Below, in pieces: positions 1 to 8,123 of a DNA stretch of 20,162 bases. Location of the stretch: assembly GCA_029068665.1 (NCBI GenBank), contig JAIECC010000283.1:1-20162 (forward strand). Direction: 5' to 3'. The notes below the pieces were generated by a model that was not told where the DNA came from, ran no database searches, and was given only the letters and a program-made list of their open reading frames with translations. Numbering within the stretch: position 1 is the stretch's first letter; every line of letters begins with the position of its first letter. Source of the DNA: Lachnospiraceae bacterium (GTDB lineage Bacteria > Bacillota > Clostridia > Lachnospirales > Lachnospiraceae). A program made the translations under genes and the position numbers.

Positions 1-32
1 GCCTACCGGATTTCGGAGGAAAAGCCGGTATC

Positions 33-40
33 AGGAGGTG
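33..40 (+). promoter_or_regulatory. Shine-Dalgarno that sets the dprA start
   Basis: The string AGGAGGTG lies six bases before the ATG at 47. An in-frame GTG at 38-40 is part of this ribosome binding site itself and so cannot be the start. This is the reason for placing the dprA start at 47. Confidence 0.75.
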
Positions 41-46
41 ATTTTT

Positions 47-1162
47 ATGCATCCTGATTTTTATTGCTTCTGGCTTGCCTTTCTCTATCGGATCCCTTTG
101 GGACGGCTTCATGAATGCATGGACTATTATGGAAGTCCCAAGGCCTTTTATGAAGCAGGAAGCAGGGATTTGGATATTCTGACACCATCGGAACGCCGAC
201 AGGTCATGGCACTGAAAGAGAGAGAAGAGGTTTTTCGTCTTTGGGAGGAACAAAAAGAAAAGCCGTATAGATTTGTATCTTATAACAATCCGGACTATCC
301 TGTCAGATTGAAAGAGTTAAAGGATTTTCCTTTTGGCATCTTTTATGAAGGGAAGCTGCCGCCCAGAGAACAGCCGGCAGTTGCCATGGTAGGGGCCAGA
401 AATGCAACCATATATGGGCAGGAGCTTGCTTATCAATTCGCGCTGGAGCTGGGCAGGCAAGGAATCACGGTCATCAGTGGTCTGGCAAATGGCATTGATG
501 CATCCGGTCACCGGGGCTGTATGGACGGAGGGGGATATACCATGGGGATACTGGGTTCCGGTATTAATGTAATATATCCAAAAGAAAATCATAATCTTTA
601 TAGAAGCATGCGAAAGTCCGGCGGTATTCTGACCGAATATGTTCCGGATACCAAGCCGCTGCCCCTGTTATTTCCAAGACGAAACCGAATCATCAGTGTA
701 TTGTCAGATCTGGTACTGGTAGTAGAAGCCAGAGAGCAGAGCGGCTCCTTGATAACCGTGGATTTTGCCTTGGAACAGGGACGGGATATCTGTGCTGTTC
801 CGGGACGGCCCTGCGATGTTTTAAGTACCGGCTGCAATCGTTTGATCCAACAAGGAGCGAAATGTGTGTTATCCGTAGCGGATGTATTGGAAGAACTGTT
901 GGAAGGAAGCAGATTTATCCGGCAAAAACAGGAGGAGAATTTGGTAAATCCGGATTTGGGTCTTGCACCGAAAGAAAAAATGGTGTATAGTTGTCTGCGT
1001 TTAGAACCTAAATTCATTGATGAAATCTTATGTCAACTACAACTTCCGGTTTGGGAGGGAATACAGATATTGACGGATTTGGTAATAAAAGGTGTAATCA
1101 AAGAGAATCCTCATCATTACTATTATAAGACGATGGAGACCCGGATTACACAAAAGGAATAA
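47..1162 (+). CDS. dprA: DNA-processing protein DprA (Smf)
   Basis: DprA is a cytoplasmic protein that binds incoming single-stranded DNA during natural transformation and loads RecA on it. The product is 371 residues. It shows the Rossmann-like family signatures in order: VGARN at residues 115-119, SGLANGIDASGHRG at about 144-157, FPRRNRIIS, VEA followed by SGSLIT, and a G-x-N-x-LI-x-x-GA block. A C-terminal winged-helix segment follows (about 310-365), as in full-length DprA proteins. The start at ATG 47 is preferred because AGGAGGTG lies six bases upstream. topA follows after 37 bases. The dprA-topA neighbourhood is conserved in Firmicutes (smf-topA in Bacillus subtilis). Presence of dprA does not by itself show competence. 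The first 46 bases hold no gene that can be called, although two frames are open there and could be the tail of an upstream gene. Confidence 0.95.
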   Translation: MHPDFYCFWLAFLYRIPLGRLHECMDYYGSPKAFYEAGSRDLDILTPSERRQVMALKEREEVFRLWEEQKEKPYRFVSYNNPDYPVRLKELKDFPFGIFYEGKLPPREQPAVAMVGARNATIYGQELAYQFALELGRQGITVISGLANGIDASGHRGCMDGGGYTMGILGSGINVIYPKENHNLYRSMRKSGGILTEYVPDTKPLPLLFPRRNRIISVLSDLVLVVEAREQSGSLITVDFALEQGRDICAVPGRPCDVLSTGCNRLIQQGAKCVLSVADVLEELLEGSRFIRQKQEENLVNPDLGLAPKEKMVYSCLRLEPKFIDEILCQLQLPVWEGIQILTDLVIKGVIKENPHHYYYKTMETRITQKE

Positions 1163-1199
1163 AGCATTGGAGTGTGCTTTAGAAGGGAGTTTTGGTTGT

Positions 1200-3239
1200 A
1201 TGGCAAAAAATTTAGTGATTGTCGAGTCGCCGGCCAAGGCGAAAACCATCAAAAAATTTCTGGGAGCCAATTACGAGGTAATTGCATCCAATGGGCATGT
1301 GCGGGATTTGCCCAAAAGTCAAATGGGTGTAGATGTTACACATGGATTTGAACCAAAGTATATTACAATCCGGGGAAAAGGAGATATACTGGCGAAGCTG
1401 CGGAAGGAAGTAAAGAAAGCAGACAGGGTTTACCTTGCAACGGACCCGGACCGTGAAGGTGAGGCGATTTCCTGGCATTTATCCCAGGCACTGAAGCTGG
1501 AGGAAGAGAAGTATAAACGGATTACTTTTCATGAGATTACCAAGCAGGCAGTGAAGAATTCCATTAAAAATGCCAGAGAAATTGATATGAATCTGGTTGA
1601 TGCCCAGCAGGCACGCCGGGTACTGGACCGTATGGTTGGTTATGAAATCAGTCCGATTTTATGGGCAAAGATTAAACGGGGCTTAAGTGCCGGCCGGGTG
1701 CAGTCCGTTGCTCTGCGGCTGATCTGTGACCGGGAAAATGAAATCAATGCTTTTATACCGGAAGAATATTGGACCTTAGATGCCGTATTACAGGCAGAAG
1801 GTATGACGAAGCCATTTACTGCTAAGTATGCAGGGGAAGTTTCCTCCAAGGAGGAATTAGAAAGGGTTATCAATAAGCTGGAGGGAGCTGCATTTTCTGT
1901 CCGGGAAGTGAAAGAAGGCAAACGGGTAGTAAAGGTGCCCAATCCGTTTACTACCAGTACTTTGCAGCAGGAAGCGTCGAAAAAGCTGAATTATTCTACT
2001 CAGAAAACGATGCGGCTGGCACAGCAGCTATATGAAGGAGTAGATATTAAGGGAAAAGGAACGATAGGTCTGATTACTTATCTGAGAACGGATTCCATAC
2101 GAATTGCAGAAGAAGCACAGGTGGCGGCCAAGACCTATATTGAGGAACATTATGGTAAGAATTATGTAGGAGAGGAAAAGGGAAGCCTTAAGAACGGGAA
2201 ACGTATTCAGGATGCCCACGAAGCAATCCGGCCGACAGACGTTACACTGTCGCCGGTTCTTATAAAAGAAAGTCTGGGCAGGGATCTGTTCCGGCTGTAT
2301 CAGTTGATTTACAATCGGTTTCTTGCAAGCCAGATGCAGAATGCGGTATATGAAACCACATCCCTGAAGATAGAAGCTGCGGGGGAACGCTTTACAGCAG
2401 CTGCTTCCCGGCTTGGATTTGACGGCTTTTTATCCATTTATAAAGGTGATGAAGAAAAGCAGATTAATCTGCCTTTGACTGGGATTGCCCAGGGAACCCG
2501 ACTTGAACTGCAGAAATTTGAAAATAAACAGCATTTTACCCAGCCGCCGGCACATTATACAGAGGCTTTGCTGGTTAAGACGTTAGAAGAACTTGGTATC
2601 GGGCGGCCCAGTACCTATGCACCGACGATTACTACGATTATGAATCGTCGTTATATTGTAAAAGAACAGAAGAATCTATATGTAACAGAGTTGGGAGAAG
2701 CTGTGAATCAGATGATGCTGAAAGCATTTCCTGTTATTGTAGATGTGGAGTTTACTGCTAATATGGAATCTCTGCTAGACAGTGTAGAGGAAGGTACAGT
2801 TGCATGGAAGACCATTATTGAGAATTTTTATCCGGATTTGGACGAAGCAGTTCAGAATGCGGAATTAGAATTAGAGCAGATAAAGATTGAAGATGAAGTC
2901 ACTGATGTAGATTGTGACCTTTGCGGCAGGAAAATGGTGATAAAATACGGTCCTCATGGGAAATTTCTGGCATGTCCCGGATTTCCGGATTGCAGACATA
3001 CCAAGCCATACTATGAAAAAATCGGAGTTGCCTGTCCGAACTGCGGCAAGGATATTGTTCTTCGAAAGACAAAGAAAGGGCGCAGATACTATGGCTGCGA
3101 GGATAATCCTGCCTGTGAATTTATGAGCTGGCAGAAGCCTTCCGCTACTCCTTGTCCAAATTGCGGTGGTGTCATGGTAGAAAAGGGAAATAAGCTGGTA
3201 TGTATGAAGGAAGAATGTTCCTATGTTATTGATAAATAG
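1200..3239 (+). CDS. topA: DNA topoisomerase I (type IA)
   Basis: The enzyme relaxes negative supercoils by cutting one strand and passing the other. The product is 679 residues, the usual size for Firmicutes. The Toprim domain is at the N-terminus with E9 in VIVESPAKAKT and the acidic triad D82, D84 and E86 in DPDREGEA. The catalytic tyrosine is Y294 in ITYLRTDS. The SAGRVQSVALR block is also present. Three four-cysteine zinc fingers fill the C-terminus from C572 on, each with CxxC pairs (CDLC, CPNC, CPNC). The reading frame continues upstream to a TTG at 1167, but the start is placed at ATG 1200 because family members begin MAKNLVIVESPAK and because AGAAGGGAG lies at 1181-1189. It lies 37 bases after dprA and is probably cotranscribed with it. 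Confidence 0.97.
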   Translation: MAKNLVIVESPAKAKTIKKFLGANYEVIASNGHVRDLPKSQMGVDVTHGFEPKYITIRGKGDILAKLRKEVKKADRVYLATDPDREGEAISWHLSQALKLEEEKYKRITFHEITKQAVKNSIKNAREIDMNLVDAQQARRVLDRMVGYEISPILWAKIKRGLSAGRVQSVALRLICDRENEINAFIPEEYWTLDAVLQAEGMTKPFTAKYAGEVSSKEELERVINKLEGAAFSVREVKEGKRVVKVPNPFTTSTLQQEASKKLNYSTQKTMRLAQQLYEGVDIKGKGTIGLITYLRTDSIRIAEEAQVAAKTYIEEHYGKNYVGEEKGSLKNGKRIQDAHEAIRPTDVTLSPVLIKESLGRDLFRLYQLIYNRFLASQMQNAVYETTSLKIEAAGERFTAAASRLGFDGFLSIYKGDEEKQINLPLTGIAQGTRLELQKFENKQHFTQPPAHYTEALLVKTLEELGIGRPSTYAPTITTIMNRRYIVKEQKNLYVTELGEAVNQMMLKAFPVIVDVEFTANMESLLDSVEEGTVAWKTIIENFYPDLDEAVQNAELELEQIKIEDEVTDVDCDLCGRKMVIKYGPHGKFLACPGFPDCRHTKPYYEKIGVACPNCGKDIVLRKTKKGRRYYGCEDNPACEFMSWQKPSATPCPNCGGVMVEKGNKLVCMKEECSYVIDK

Positions 3240-3299
3240 ATGTTGTTATTTTTCTGTGATTGTGTTACACTTTATCTAAGTGTTGTGGCTGTATTGTAT

Positions 3300-3327
3300 T
3301 TGTCAATAAAGAATAAAACCAGATAAG
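3300..3327 (+). promoter_or_regulatory. possible sigma-A promoter of codY
   Basis: TTGTCA at 3300-3305 (five of six to the -35 consensus) and GATAAG at 3322-3327 (four of six to the -10) are 16 bases apart. Transcription would start near 3334, giving a short leader of about 25 bases before the codY start. The gap 3240-3358 also holds a small perfect hairpin, ACACTT / AAGTGT at 3267-3272 and 3278-3283, without a T tract, so it is not a clear topA terminator. Confidence 0.3.
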
Positions 3328-3358
3328 CATTACGATTTCATTTGCATAGGAGGAAAGA

Positions 3359-4132
3359 ATGAGCGTACAGTTGTTGGACAAAACTCGTAAGATTAATAAG
3401 CTGTTACACAATAACAATTCTCATAAAGTAGTGTTTAATGATATTTGTGAGGTTTTATCTGACATTATGGTTTCTGATGTTCTGGTAATCAGCAAGAAGG
3501 GAAAGGTTTTGGGAATTAAAAACCGGGAGGATGTTGACAGTCTCCGCGAATTAATTGTGGATGAGATTGGTGGACATATTGACCCTATGCTGAATGAGCG
3601 GCTTCTGGGAATTCTTTCCACCAAGGAGAATGTTAATCTGATGACCCTTGGGTTTGAAATGGAGGGAATTGAGCGCTATCAGGCTTTAATTACTCCCATT
3701 GATATCGCAGGTGAGCGCCTGGGTACGGTTTTTATGTATAAGCAGGATCATCCCTATGAGATCGATGATATTATTCTTGGCGAATATGGAAATACGGTGG
3801 TGGGACTGGAGATGATGCGTTCTGTTAATGAAGAGAATGCAGAAGAGAACCGGAAGGTGGCGATTGTCCGTTCTGCGATCAGTACCTTATCTTTTTCGGA
3901 ATTAGAGGCCATAACATACATATTTGATGAGTTGGAAGGTACAGAAGGAATACTGGTGGCCAGCAAGATTGCAGACAGGGTAGGTATTACCCGCTCCGTT
4001 ATTGTGAATGCCCTGCGGAAGTTCGAAAGTGCCGGTGTAATTGAGTCCCGTTCTTCAGGGATGAAGGGAACTTACATTAAAGTAATGAATGACGTTGTTT
4101 TTGATGAACTAAAGCGTCTGAAGAATAAATAG
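3359..4132 (+). CDS. codY: GTP-sensing transcriptional pleiotropic repressor CodY
   Basis: CodY senses GTP and branched-chain amino acids and represses nutrient-acquisition, motility and other stationary-phase genes in Firmicutes. The product is 257 residues, close to the 259 of Bacillus subtilis. An N-terminal GAF ligand domain (about 1-155) is followed by a linker helix and a C-terminal winged helix-turn-helix. The recognition segment ASKIADRVGITRSVIVNALR begins at residue 201 and is essentially the family signature. The ribosome binding site AGGAGG is at 3348-3353, five bases before the ATG. codY is the last regulatory gene before the flagellar operon, as in Bacillus subtilis, where codY directly precedes flgB. 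It may have its own promoter in the 118-bp upstream gap. Confidence 0.97.
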   Translation: MSVQLLDKTRKINKLLHNNNSHKVVFNDICEVLSDIMVSDVLVISKKGKVLGIKNREDVDSLRELIVDEIGGHIDPMLNERLLGILSTKENVNLMTLGFEMEGIERYQALITPIDIAGERLGTVFMYKQDHPYEIDDIILGEYGNTVVGLEMMRSVNEENAEENRKVAIVRSAISTLSFSELEAITYIFDELEGTEGILVASKIADRVGITRSVIVNALRKFESAGVIESRSSGMKGTYIKVMNDVVFDELKRLKNK

Positions 4133-4179
4133 TGTAAGGTTGAAATGAATATGACTTAATTCGGAATGGATTCCAATGA

Positions 4180-4208
4180 TTGACAAAAGGATTTGTGAGA
4201 ACTCTCAT
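4180..4208 (+). promoter_or_regulatory. candidate promoter of the flgB operon
   Basis: A perfect TTGACA is at 4180-4185, and 17 bases later TCTCAT at 4203-4208 matches four of six bases of the -10 consensus. The spacer and -10 fall inside the palindrome 4186-4217. Further down, GCCTATAT at 4223-4230 resembles the -10 of a sigma-D (sigma-28) promoter (GCCGATAT, one mismatch), but the nearest TAAA at 4208-4211 is only 11 bases upstream rather than about 15. TATAAC at 4228-4233 has no good -35. The exact start of transcription cannot be decided from the sequence. Confidence 0.35.
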
Positions 4209-4217
4209 AAATCCTTT
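4186..4217. repeat. 15-bp inverted repeat between codY and flgB
   Basis: Arms 4186-4200 (AAAGGATTTGTGAGA) and 4203-4217 (TCTCATAAATCCTTT) are complementary at 14 of 15 positions, the remaining one being a G-T pair, with only two bases between them. It is followed by TTTATC, a weak T tract. It could be a Rho-independent terminator for codY, or an operator lying over the candidate flgB promoter. The repeat is directly visible; its role is not. Confidence 0.6.
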
Positions 4218-4262
4218 ATCATGCCTATATAACAATGAAAAATTAAGATAAGGAGAGAAGCG

Positions 4263-4652
4263 ATGATTAATTCCAATATGTACGATTATGTTAATGTTTT
4301 GGATAAGGCTATGGATGCTGCCTATATCAGACATAACGTTTTGGCAAATAATGTAGCCAACAATAGTACACCGAATTATAAACGGCAGGATGTGCAGTTT
4401 GAGTCTATTTTACAGGCTTCTTTGGCAGGTGGAGGCAGACTGGACAAAAAGATGAGAGATTTGAATATGAATCTGGATGAAATTAACAGCTTCATCTATA
4501 CGGATCATACATCTTTAGCTTATCGCCTGGATGGAAATAATGTGGATATTGAACAAGAGGAAGCATATATTGCAGAAAATACCATTCGGTATAATACATT
4601 AGAAGAACTGATGGCTCAGGAATTTGCCCGCTATAAAGCGGTATTATCATAG
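4263..4652 (+). CDS. flgB: Flagellar basal-body rod protein FlgB
   Basis: FlgB is a proximal rod subunit, exported through the flagellar type III apparatus and assembled in the periplasm or cell-wall space. The product is 129 residues, the usual length. The N-terminal rod/hook signature is at about residues 25-41 (NVLANNVANNSTPNYKR), typical of axial proteins. The C-terminus ends in an amphipathic heptad-like helix (NTIRYNTLEELMAQEFARYKAV), as expected for coiled-coil rod proteins. The ribosome binding site AAGGAG is at 4250-4255. It is the first gene of the flagellar operon and is followed by flgC after 18 bases. Confidence 0.96.
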   Translation: MINSNMYDYVNVLDKAMDAAYIRHNVLANNVANNSTPNYKRQDVQFESILQASLAGGGRLDKKMRDLNMNLDEINSFIYTDHTSLAYRLDGNNVDIEQEEAYIAENTIRYNTLEELMAQEFARYKAVLS

Positions 4653-4670
4653 TAAAGGGGGAAAATACAT

Positions 4671-5108
4671 ATGAGCATGTTTGACGCAATGAATGTAAGT
4701 GCAAGCGGTATGACGGCGCAGCGGTTTCGTATGGATGTGATTTCTCAGAATATAGCCAATGTGCATACGACCCGGGATGAGAACGGAAATGTTTATCGTA
4801 GAAAGACGGTTGTTTTTAATGAAAAAAGTGCTTTGAATTTCGGAGATACCCTGTATAACAGCCTGAATGTATTCCGGCCCAGTGGTGTACGGGTTACCCG
4901 GGTGGTGGAGGATCAGTCGGATTTGAAGATGGTTTATGATCCCAGTAATCCGGATGCAGATGAGAATGGATATGTGAATTATCCAAATGTAGAACCGGTT
5001 ACGGAGATGACAAACCTGATTGATTCCAGCCGGGCATATGAGGCAAATATTACAGCTTTTAATGCAGCAAAGTCCATTGCCACGAAGGGATTGGAATTAT
5101 TTAAATGA
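4671..5108 (+). CDS. flgC: Flagellar basal-body rod protein FlgC
   Basis: FlgC is a proximal rod subunit that stacks with FlgB. The product is 145 residues. The N-terminal axial-protein signature SGMTAQRFRMDVISQNIANV is at residues 12-31. The conserved C-terminal block runs from about residue 107 (VEPVTEMTNLIDSSRAYEAN) and ends in the usual helix. A ribosome binding site of the AAAGGGGG type lies about ten bases before the ATG. The gene lies between flgB and fliE, the standard order in Firmicutes. Confidence 0.97.
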   Translation: MSMFDAMNVSASGMTAQRFRMDVISQNIANVHTTRDENGNVYRRKTVVFNEKSALNFGDTLYNSLNVFRPSGVRVTRVVEDQSDLKMVYDPSNPDADENGYVNYPNVEPVTEMTNLIDSSRAYEANITAFNAAKSIATKGLELFK

Positions 5109-5147
5109 TAAATTGACGGAAACGGGATGAGCATAAGGAGTAGAGCA

Positions 5148-5462
5148 ATGAATAATATTACATCAATTACGGCGTTAAATGACAGCCTGGGAATATCCGG
5201 TAAAAAAGATACCAGAATCACCTCGGATAATACAGAGGCGTTTCATTCTCTGTTGAATTCTGCAATTTCGATGTATTCAGAGGCAGATCAACTGACTAAG
5301 AAAGCCCAGACAGCAAGTTTGAATTATGCCATGGGTTATTCTAACAATACCCATGATTTGGCTGCTATTCAGCAGAAGGCAAATATTGCAACACAATATA
5401 CGGTAAAGGTGACGAATAAGTTCTTAGAGGCATATAAGGAAATCATGAATATGCAGTTGTAA
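5148..5462 (+). CDS. fliE: Flagellar hook-basal body protein FliE
   Basis: FliE joins the MS ring to the rod and is an early export substrate. The product is 104 residues, the common family size. The conserved C-terminal half (YSEADQLTKKAQTASLNYAMG, then HDLAAIQQKANIATQYTVKVTNK) is seen at about residues 40-100. An in-frame ATG at 5127 would add seven residues, but AAGGAG at 5135-5140 lies between the two and is seven bases before ATG 5148, so the later start is chosen. The gap from flgC is 39 bases. Confidence 0.95.
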   Translation: MNNITSITALNDSLGISGKKDTRITSDNTEAFHSLLNSAISMYSEADQLTKKAQTASLNYAMGYSNNTHDLAAIQQKANIATQYTVKVTNKFLEAYKEIMNMQL

Positions 5463-5487
5463 TTAAGAAGTTATTCCTGGGAAAAAG

Positions 5488-7104
5488 ATGGATAAGATAT
5501 TGGATTTTTTGAAAGGGCTTCCGGCTAAACTGCTGGAGTTCTGGAATAAGTATGATGGTAAACAAAAAACAATTATAATTTCCGTGCTGGCAGCGGTGAT
5601 TTTCACCCTGGTAGCATTAATTTGGTTTTCGACAAGAACAAACTATGTGACCCTGGCAACCTTCGAATCCACAGCAGATGCAGCTGCTGCCAGAGGATAT
5701 CTGGATGACAGCGGTACAAAGTTTAATTATCGATTGTCTAGTGATGCACTGACCATATCTGTTGATGAAAAGCAGATATCAGAGGCAAGACTGGTGTTAG
5801 GACAAAATGGTGTGACGGAAACCGCACAGGAGGATTACACCTGGCTGTTTGATAACAGTTTTACCACGACGGATTCGGAACGACAGTTAAAGGCAAAAAT
5901 TACCTTGCAAAACACTATGGCTATGGACATTCAATCCATGGATGGTATTCGCTCGGCAGCGGTACGGATTACTCTGCCGGATACAAGATCCTCTCTGTTG
6001 GAGAAGGATAAAGAGGCATCTGCCAGCATTATGCTGACAACAACTGAGGATCTGGCTCCGGAGCGGGTGGAGGGTATTGCAAGCTATGTAGCTAACTCTC
6101 TGGGAAACCGGAATACGGATAATATCCGGATTGTAGATCAGACCGGACAACTGCTGTTTGAAGGCGGAGACAGCTCCAGTGGCTCTCTAACCTCCAACAA
6201 TAAAATCCGGAATGAAGTAATCAACAGCATAGAAAACAATATTCGTTCTCTGTTGGTGTCCAGCTTATGGGATGATGCCCAGGTTATGGCGAATCTGGAT
6301 ATTCAGTTAGATGAAACCCTGATTGAGCGGACGGAATTTGATACCTTCCAGGATGGTCAGAATGGTCCGCGGTCTAGCTATTATATGTATAATGCTGAGA
6401 ATGTGGATGGTACCGGCGGTATTCCGGGAACGGATTCCAATGATGGAGATATTACCAGTTATGATATACCGGATGCTACTTATGGGAATTCACAAATTCA
6501 GGTTATAAAAGAAGATTACGAAACGGATAAGACGGTTACGACTACGAGACGGGCAATCGGCGCCGTGAATCCTTCCAATTCCTCTGTATCCATTATTCTG
6601 ACCCAGTATGTGGAATATGATGAACAGGATATGAAGGAACGAGGACTGTTGAATGGTATGACGTTTGCAGAATTCCAGGCTCAGAACGGTGAACGGGTTC
6701 CTATTGAAGTGGATGAATCCATGTATGACATTGTATCCAATGCTACCGGTATCCGCTCCAATTCGATTACGATTGTTGCTTATCAGGTTCCGCTTTTTTA
6801 TCCGAAGGAATCCTCCGGTATGGCGGTTTCCAATATTCTGCAGATTATATTGGCAGTTCTGATTGCAGCATTGCTGATCTTTGTAGTTATGAAGGGCATG
6901 CGTCCGGCAGAGGTTACGGAATTAGAACCAGAGTTATCTGTAGAGACATTATTAGCTACTACCAAGGATAATCAAAGTCTGGAAGACATTGAATATAACG
7001 AGAAAACGGCAACCCGCCAGCGGATTGAGAAGTTTGTGGAAGAGAATCCGGAAGCAGTGGCACAGCTGCTGCGGAACTGGCTGAATGATGATGATTGGGA
7101 GTGA
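5488..7104 (+). CDS. fliF: Flagellar M-ring protein FliF
   Basis: FliF forms the MS ring in the cytoplasmic membrane, the base on which rod, export gate and C ring assemble. The product is 538 residues, normal for the family. It has a membrane segment at about residues 28-47, a large outer ring-building part with the YscJ-like segment (TFESTADAAAARGYLDDSG; QEDYTWLFDNSF), and a second membrane segment at about 449-470. The acidic C-terminal tail (VEENPEAVAQLLRNWLNDDD) is the FliG-binding end. The ribosome binding site is weak (GGGAAA at 5479-5484), unlike most genes here. The stop lies five bases before the fliG start, so the two are probably translationally coupled. Confidence 0.97.
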   Translation: MDKILDFLKGLPAKLLEFWNKYDGKQKTIIISVLAAVIFTLVALIWFSTRTNYVTLATFESTADAAAARGYLDDSGTKFNYRLSSDALTISVDEKQISEARLVLGQNGVTETAQEDYTWLFDNSFTTTDSERQLKAKITLQNTMAMDIQSMDGIRSAAVRITLPDTRSSLLEKDKEASASIMLTTTEDLAPERVEGIASYVANSLGNRNTDNIRIVDQTGQLLFEGGDSSSGSLTSNNKIRNEVINSIENNIRSLLVSSLWDDAQVMANLDIQLDETLIERTEFDTFQDGQNGPRSSYYMYNAENVDGTGGIPGTDSNDGDITSYDIPDATYGNSQIQVIKEDYETDKTVTTTRRAIGAVNPSNSSVSIILTQYVEYDEQDMKERGLLNGMTFAEFQAQNGERVPIEVDESMYDIVSNATGIRSNSITIVAYQVPLFYPKESSGMAVSNILQIILAVLIAALLIFVVMKGMRPAEVTELEPELSVETLLATTKDNQSLEDIEYNEKTATRQRIEKFVEENPEAVAQLLRNWLNDDDWE

Positions 7105-7109
7105 TGGTA

Positions 7110-8123
7110 ATGGCAGCATCAAGTAGTGGTTTAACAGGCATACAGAAGGCGGCAATTCTTTTAATTGCATTGGGACCGGAAATGTCTGCTACCATTTTCA
7201 AGCATTTAAAAGATGATGAAATTGAACAATTGACTCTTGAAATTGCGAATACAAGAAGTATTTCGGCAGATTTGAAGAATGATATCATGGATGAATTCTA
7301 TGAGGTCTGTCTGGCACAGCAGTATATTGCAGAAGGTGGTATCGGCTATGCGAAAGACTTACTGGATAAGGCTTTGGGTGAGGATCGGGCTCAGGAGGTA
7401 ATCAACCGTCTGACTGCTTCCTTACAGGTACGGCCGTTTGAATTTGTACGTAAGGCAGATGCCAGCCAGCTCCTGAACTTTATTCAGGATGAGCATCCGC
7501 AGACCATTGCTTTGATTTTGTCTTATCTGCCGGCAGGGCAGGCAGGTTCTGTAATAGGCTCCCTGCCATCCGAAATACAGTCTGATGTAGCAAAGCGTAT
7601 TGCAAGCATGGACCGGACATCACCGGATGTCATTCAGGAGGTAGAGGAAATCTTAGAGCGGAAGCTGGCTTCTCTGGTAAATCAGGATTACACCATTGTG
7701 GGTGGCGTAGATGCGATTGTCAGCATTTTGAATTCCGTAGACCGGAGTACAGAAAAGCATATTATGGAAACTTTGGAAGTGGAAGAACCAGAATTGGCAG
7801 ACGAGATCCGGAGAAAAATGTTCGTATTCGAAGATATTCTTACGCTGGATAACCGTGCTATTCAGACGGTACTTCGGGATGTGGATAACAACGAATTGGC
7901 AATCGCCCTTAAGAATGCCAATGAAGAGGTACAGAATGCAGTATTCAGCAATTTGTCATCCCGTCTGGCAGCTATGATAAAGGAAGACATGGAGTATATG
8001 GGTCCGGTTCGTCTGAAGGATGTAGAGGATGCACAGCAGAAGATTGTAAATATTATCCGAAAACTGGAGGATTCCGGCGATATTGTTATTTCCCGTGGCG
8101 GAGGTGACGAAATCATTGTCTAA
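7110..8123 (+). CDS. fliG: Flagellar motor switch protein FliG
   Basis: FliG is the C-ring subunit that touches MotA and turns ion flow into torque. The product is 337 residues from ATG 7110. It starts with the family segment SGLTGIQKAAILLIALG. The EHPQ motif of the middle domain is at E128-Q131. The C-terminal torque helix region carries alternating charges (MFVFEDILTLDNRAIQTVLR; DVDNNELAIALK). ATG 7104 shares one base with the fliF stop and is an alternative start. ATG 7110 is preferred because GGGAG at 7097-7101 is eight bases before it and only two before 7104. The 3' end overlaps the fliH start by eight bases. Confidence 0.96.
   Translation: MAASSSGLTGIQKAAILLIALGPEMSATIFKHLKDDEIEQLTLEIANTRSISADLKNDIMDEFYEVCLAQQYIAEGGIGYAKDLLDKALGEDRAQEVINRLTASLQVRPFEFVRKADASQLLNFIQDEHPQTIALILSYLPAGQAGSVIGSLPSEIQSDVAKRIASMDRTSPDVIQEVEEILERKLASLVNQDYTIVGGVDAIVSILNSVDRSTEKHIMETLEVEEPELADEIRRKMFVFEDILTLDNRAIQTVLRDVDNNELAIALKNANEEVQNAVFSNLSSRLAAMIKEDMEYMGPVRLKDVEDAQQKIVNIIRKLEDSGDIVISRGGGDEIIV
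8100..8107 (+). promoter_or_regulatory. Shine-Dalgarno of fliH inside fliG
   Basis: GGAGGTGA lies within the last codons of fliG (those for its glycine-rich GGGDE end) and is eight bases before the TTG at 8116. It decides between several possible non-ATG starts of fliH and suggests coupling of fliG and fliH translation. Confidence 0.65.

Noticed and set aside
1..57. Two open frames running from the window edge into the dprA start, as a possible upstream gene end (for example a ComM-type protein).
   Set aside because: Only about 13 to 18 codons are visible, the ends differ by frame, and neither matches a C-terminus I can recognise.
4133..4262. A c-di-GMP riboswitch or an invertible flagellar switch, as known upstream of flgB in Clostridioides difficile.
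   Set aside because: The gap is only 130 bases and lacks the conserved GEMM core; the inverted repeat arms are two bases apart, so no invertible segment lies between them.
6323..6862. Two short plus-strand frames inside fliF.
   Set aside because: They are out of frame with a complete, well-conserved fliF and lack ribosome binding sites.
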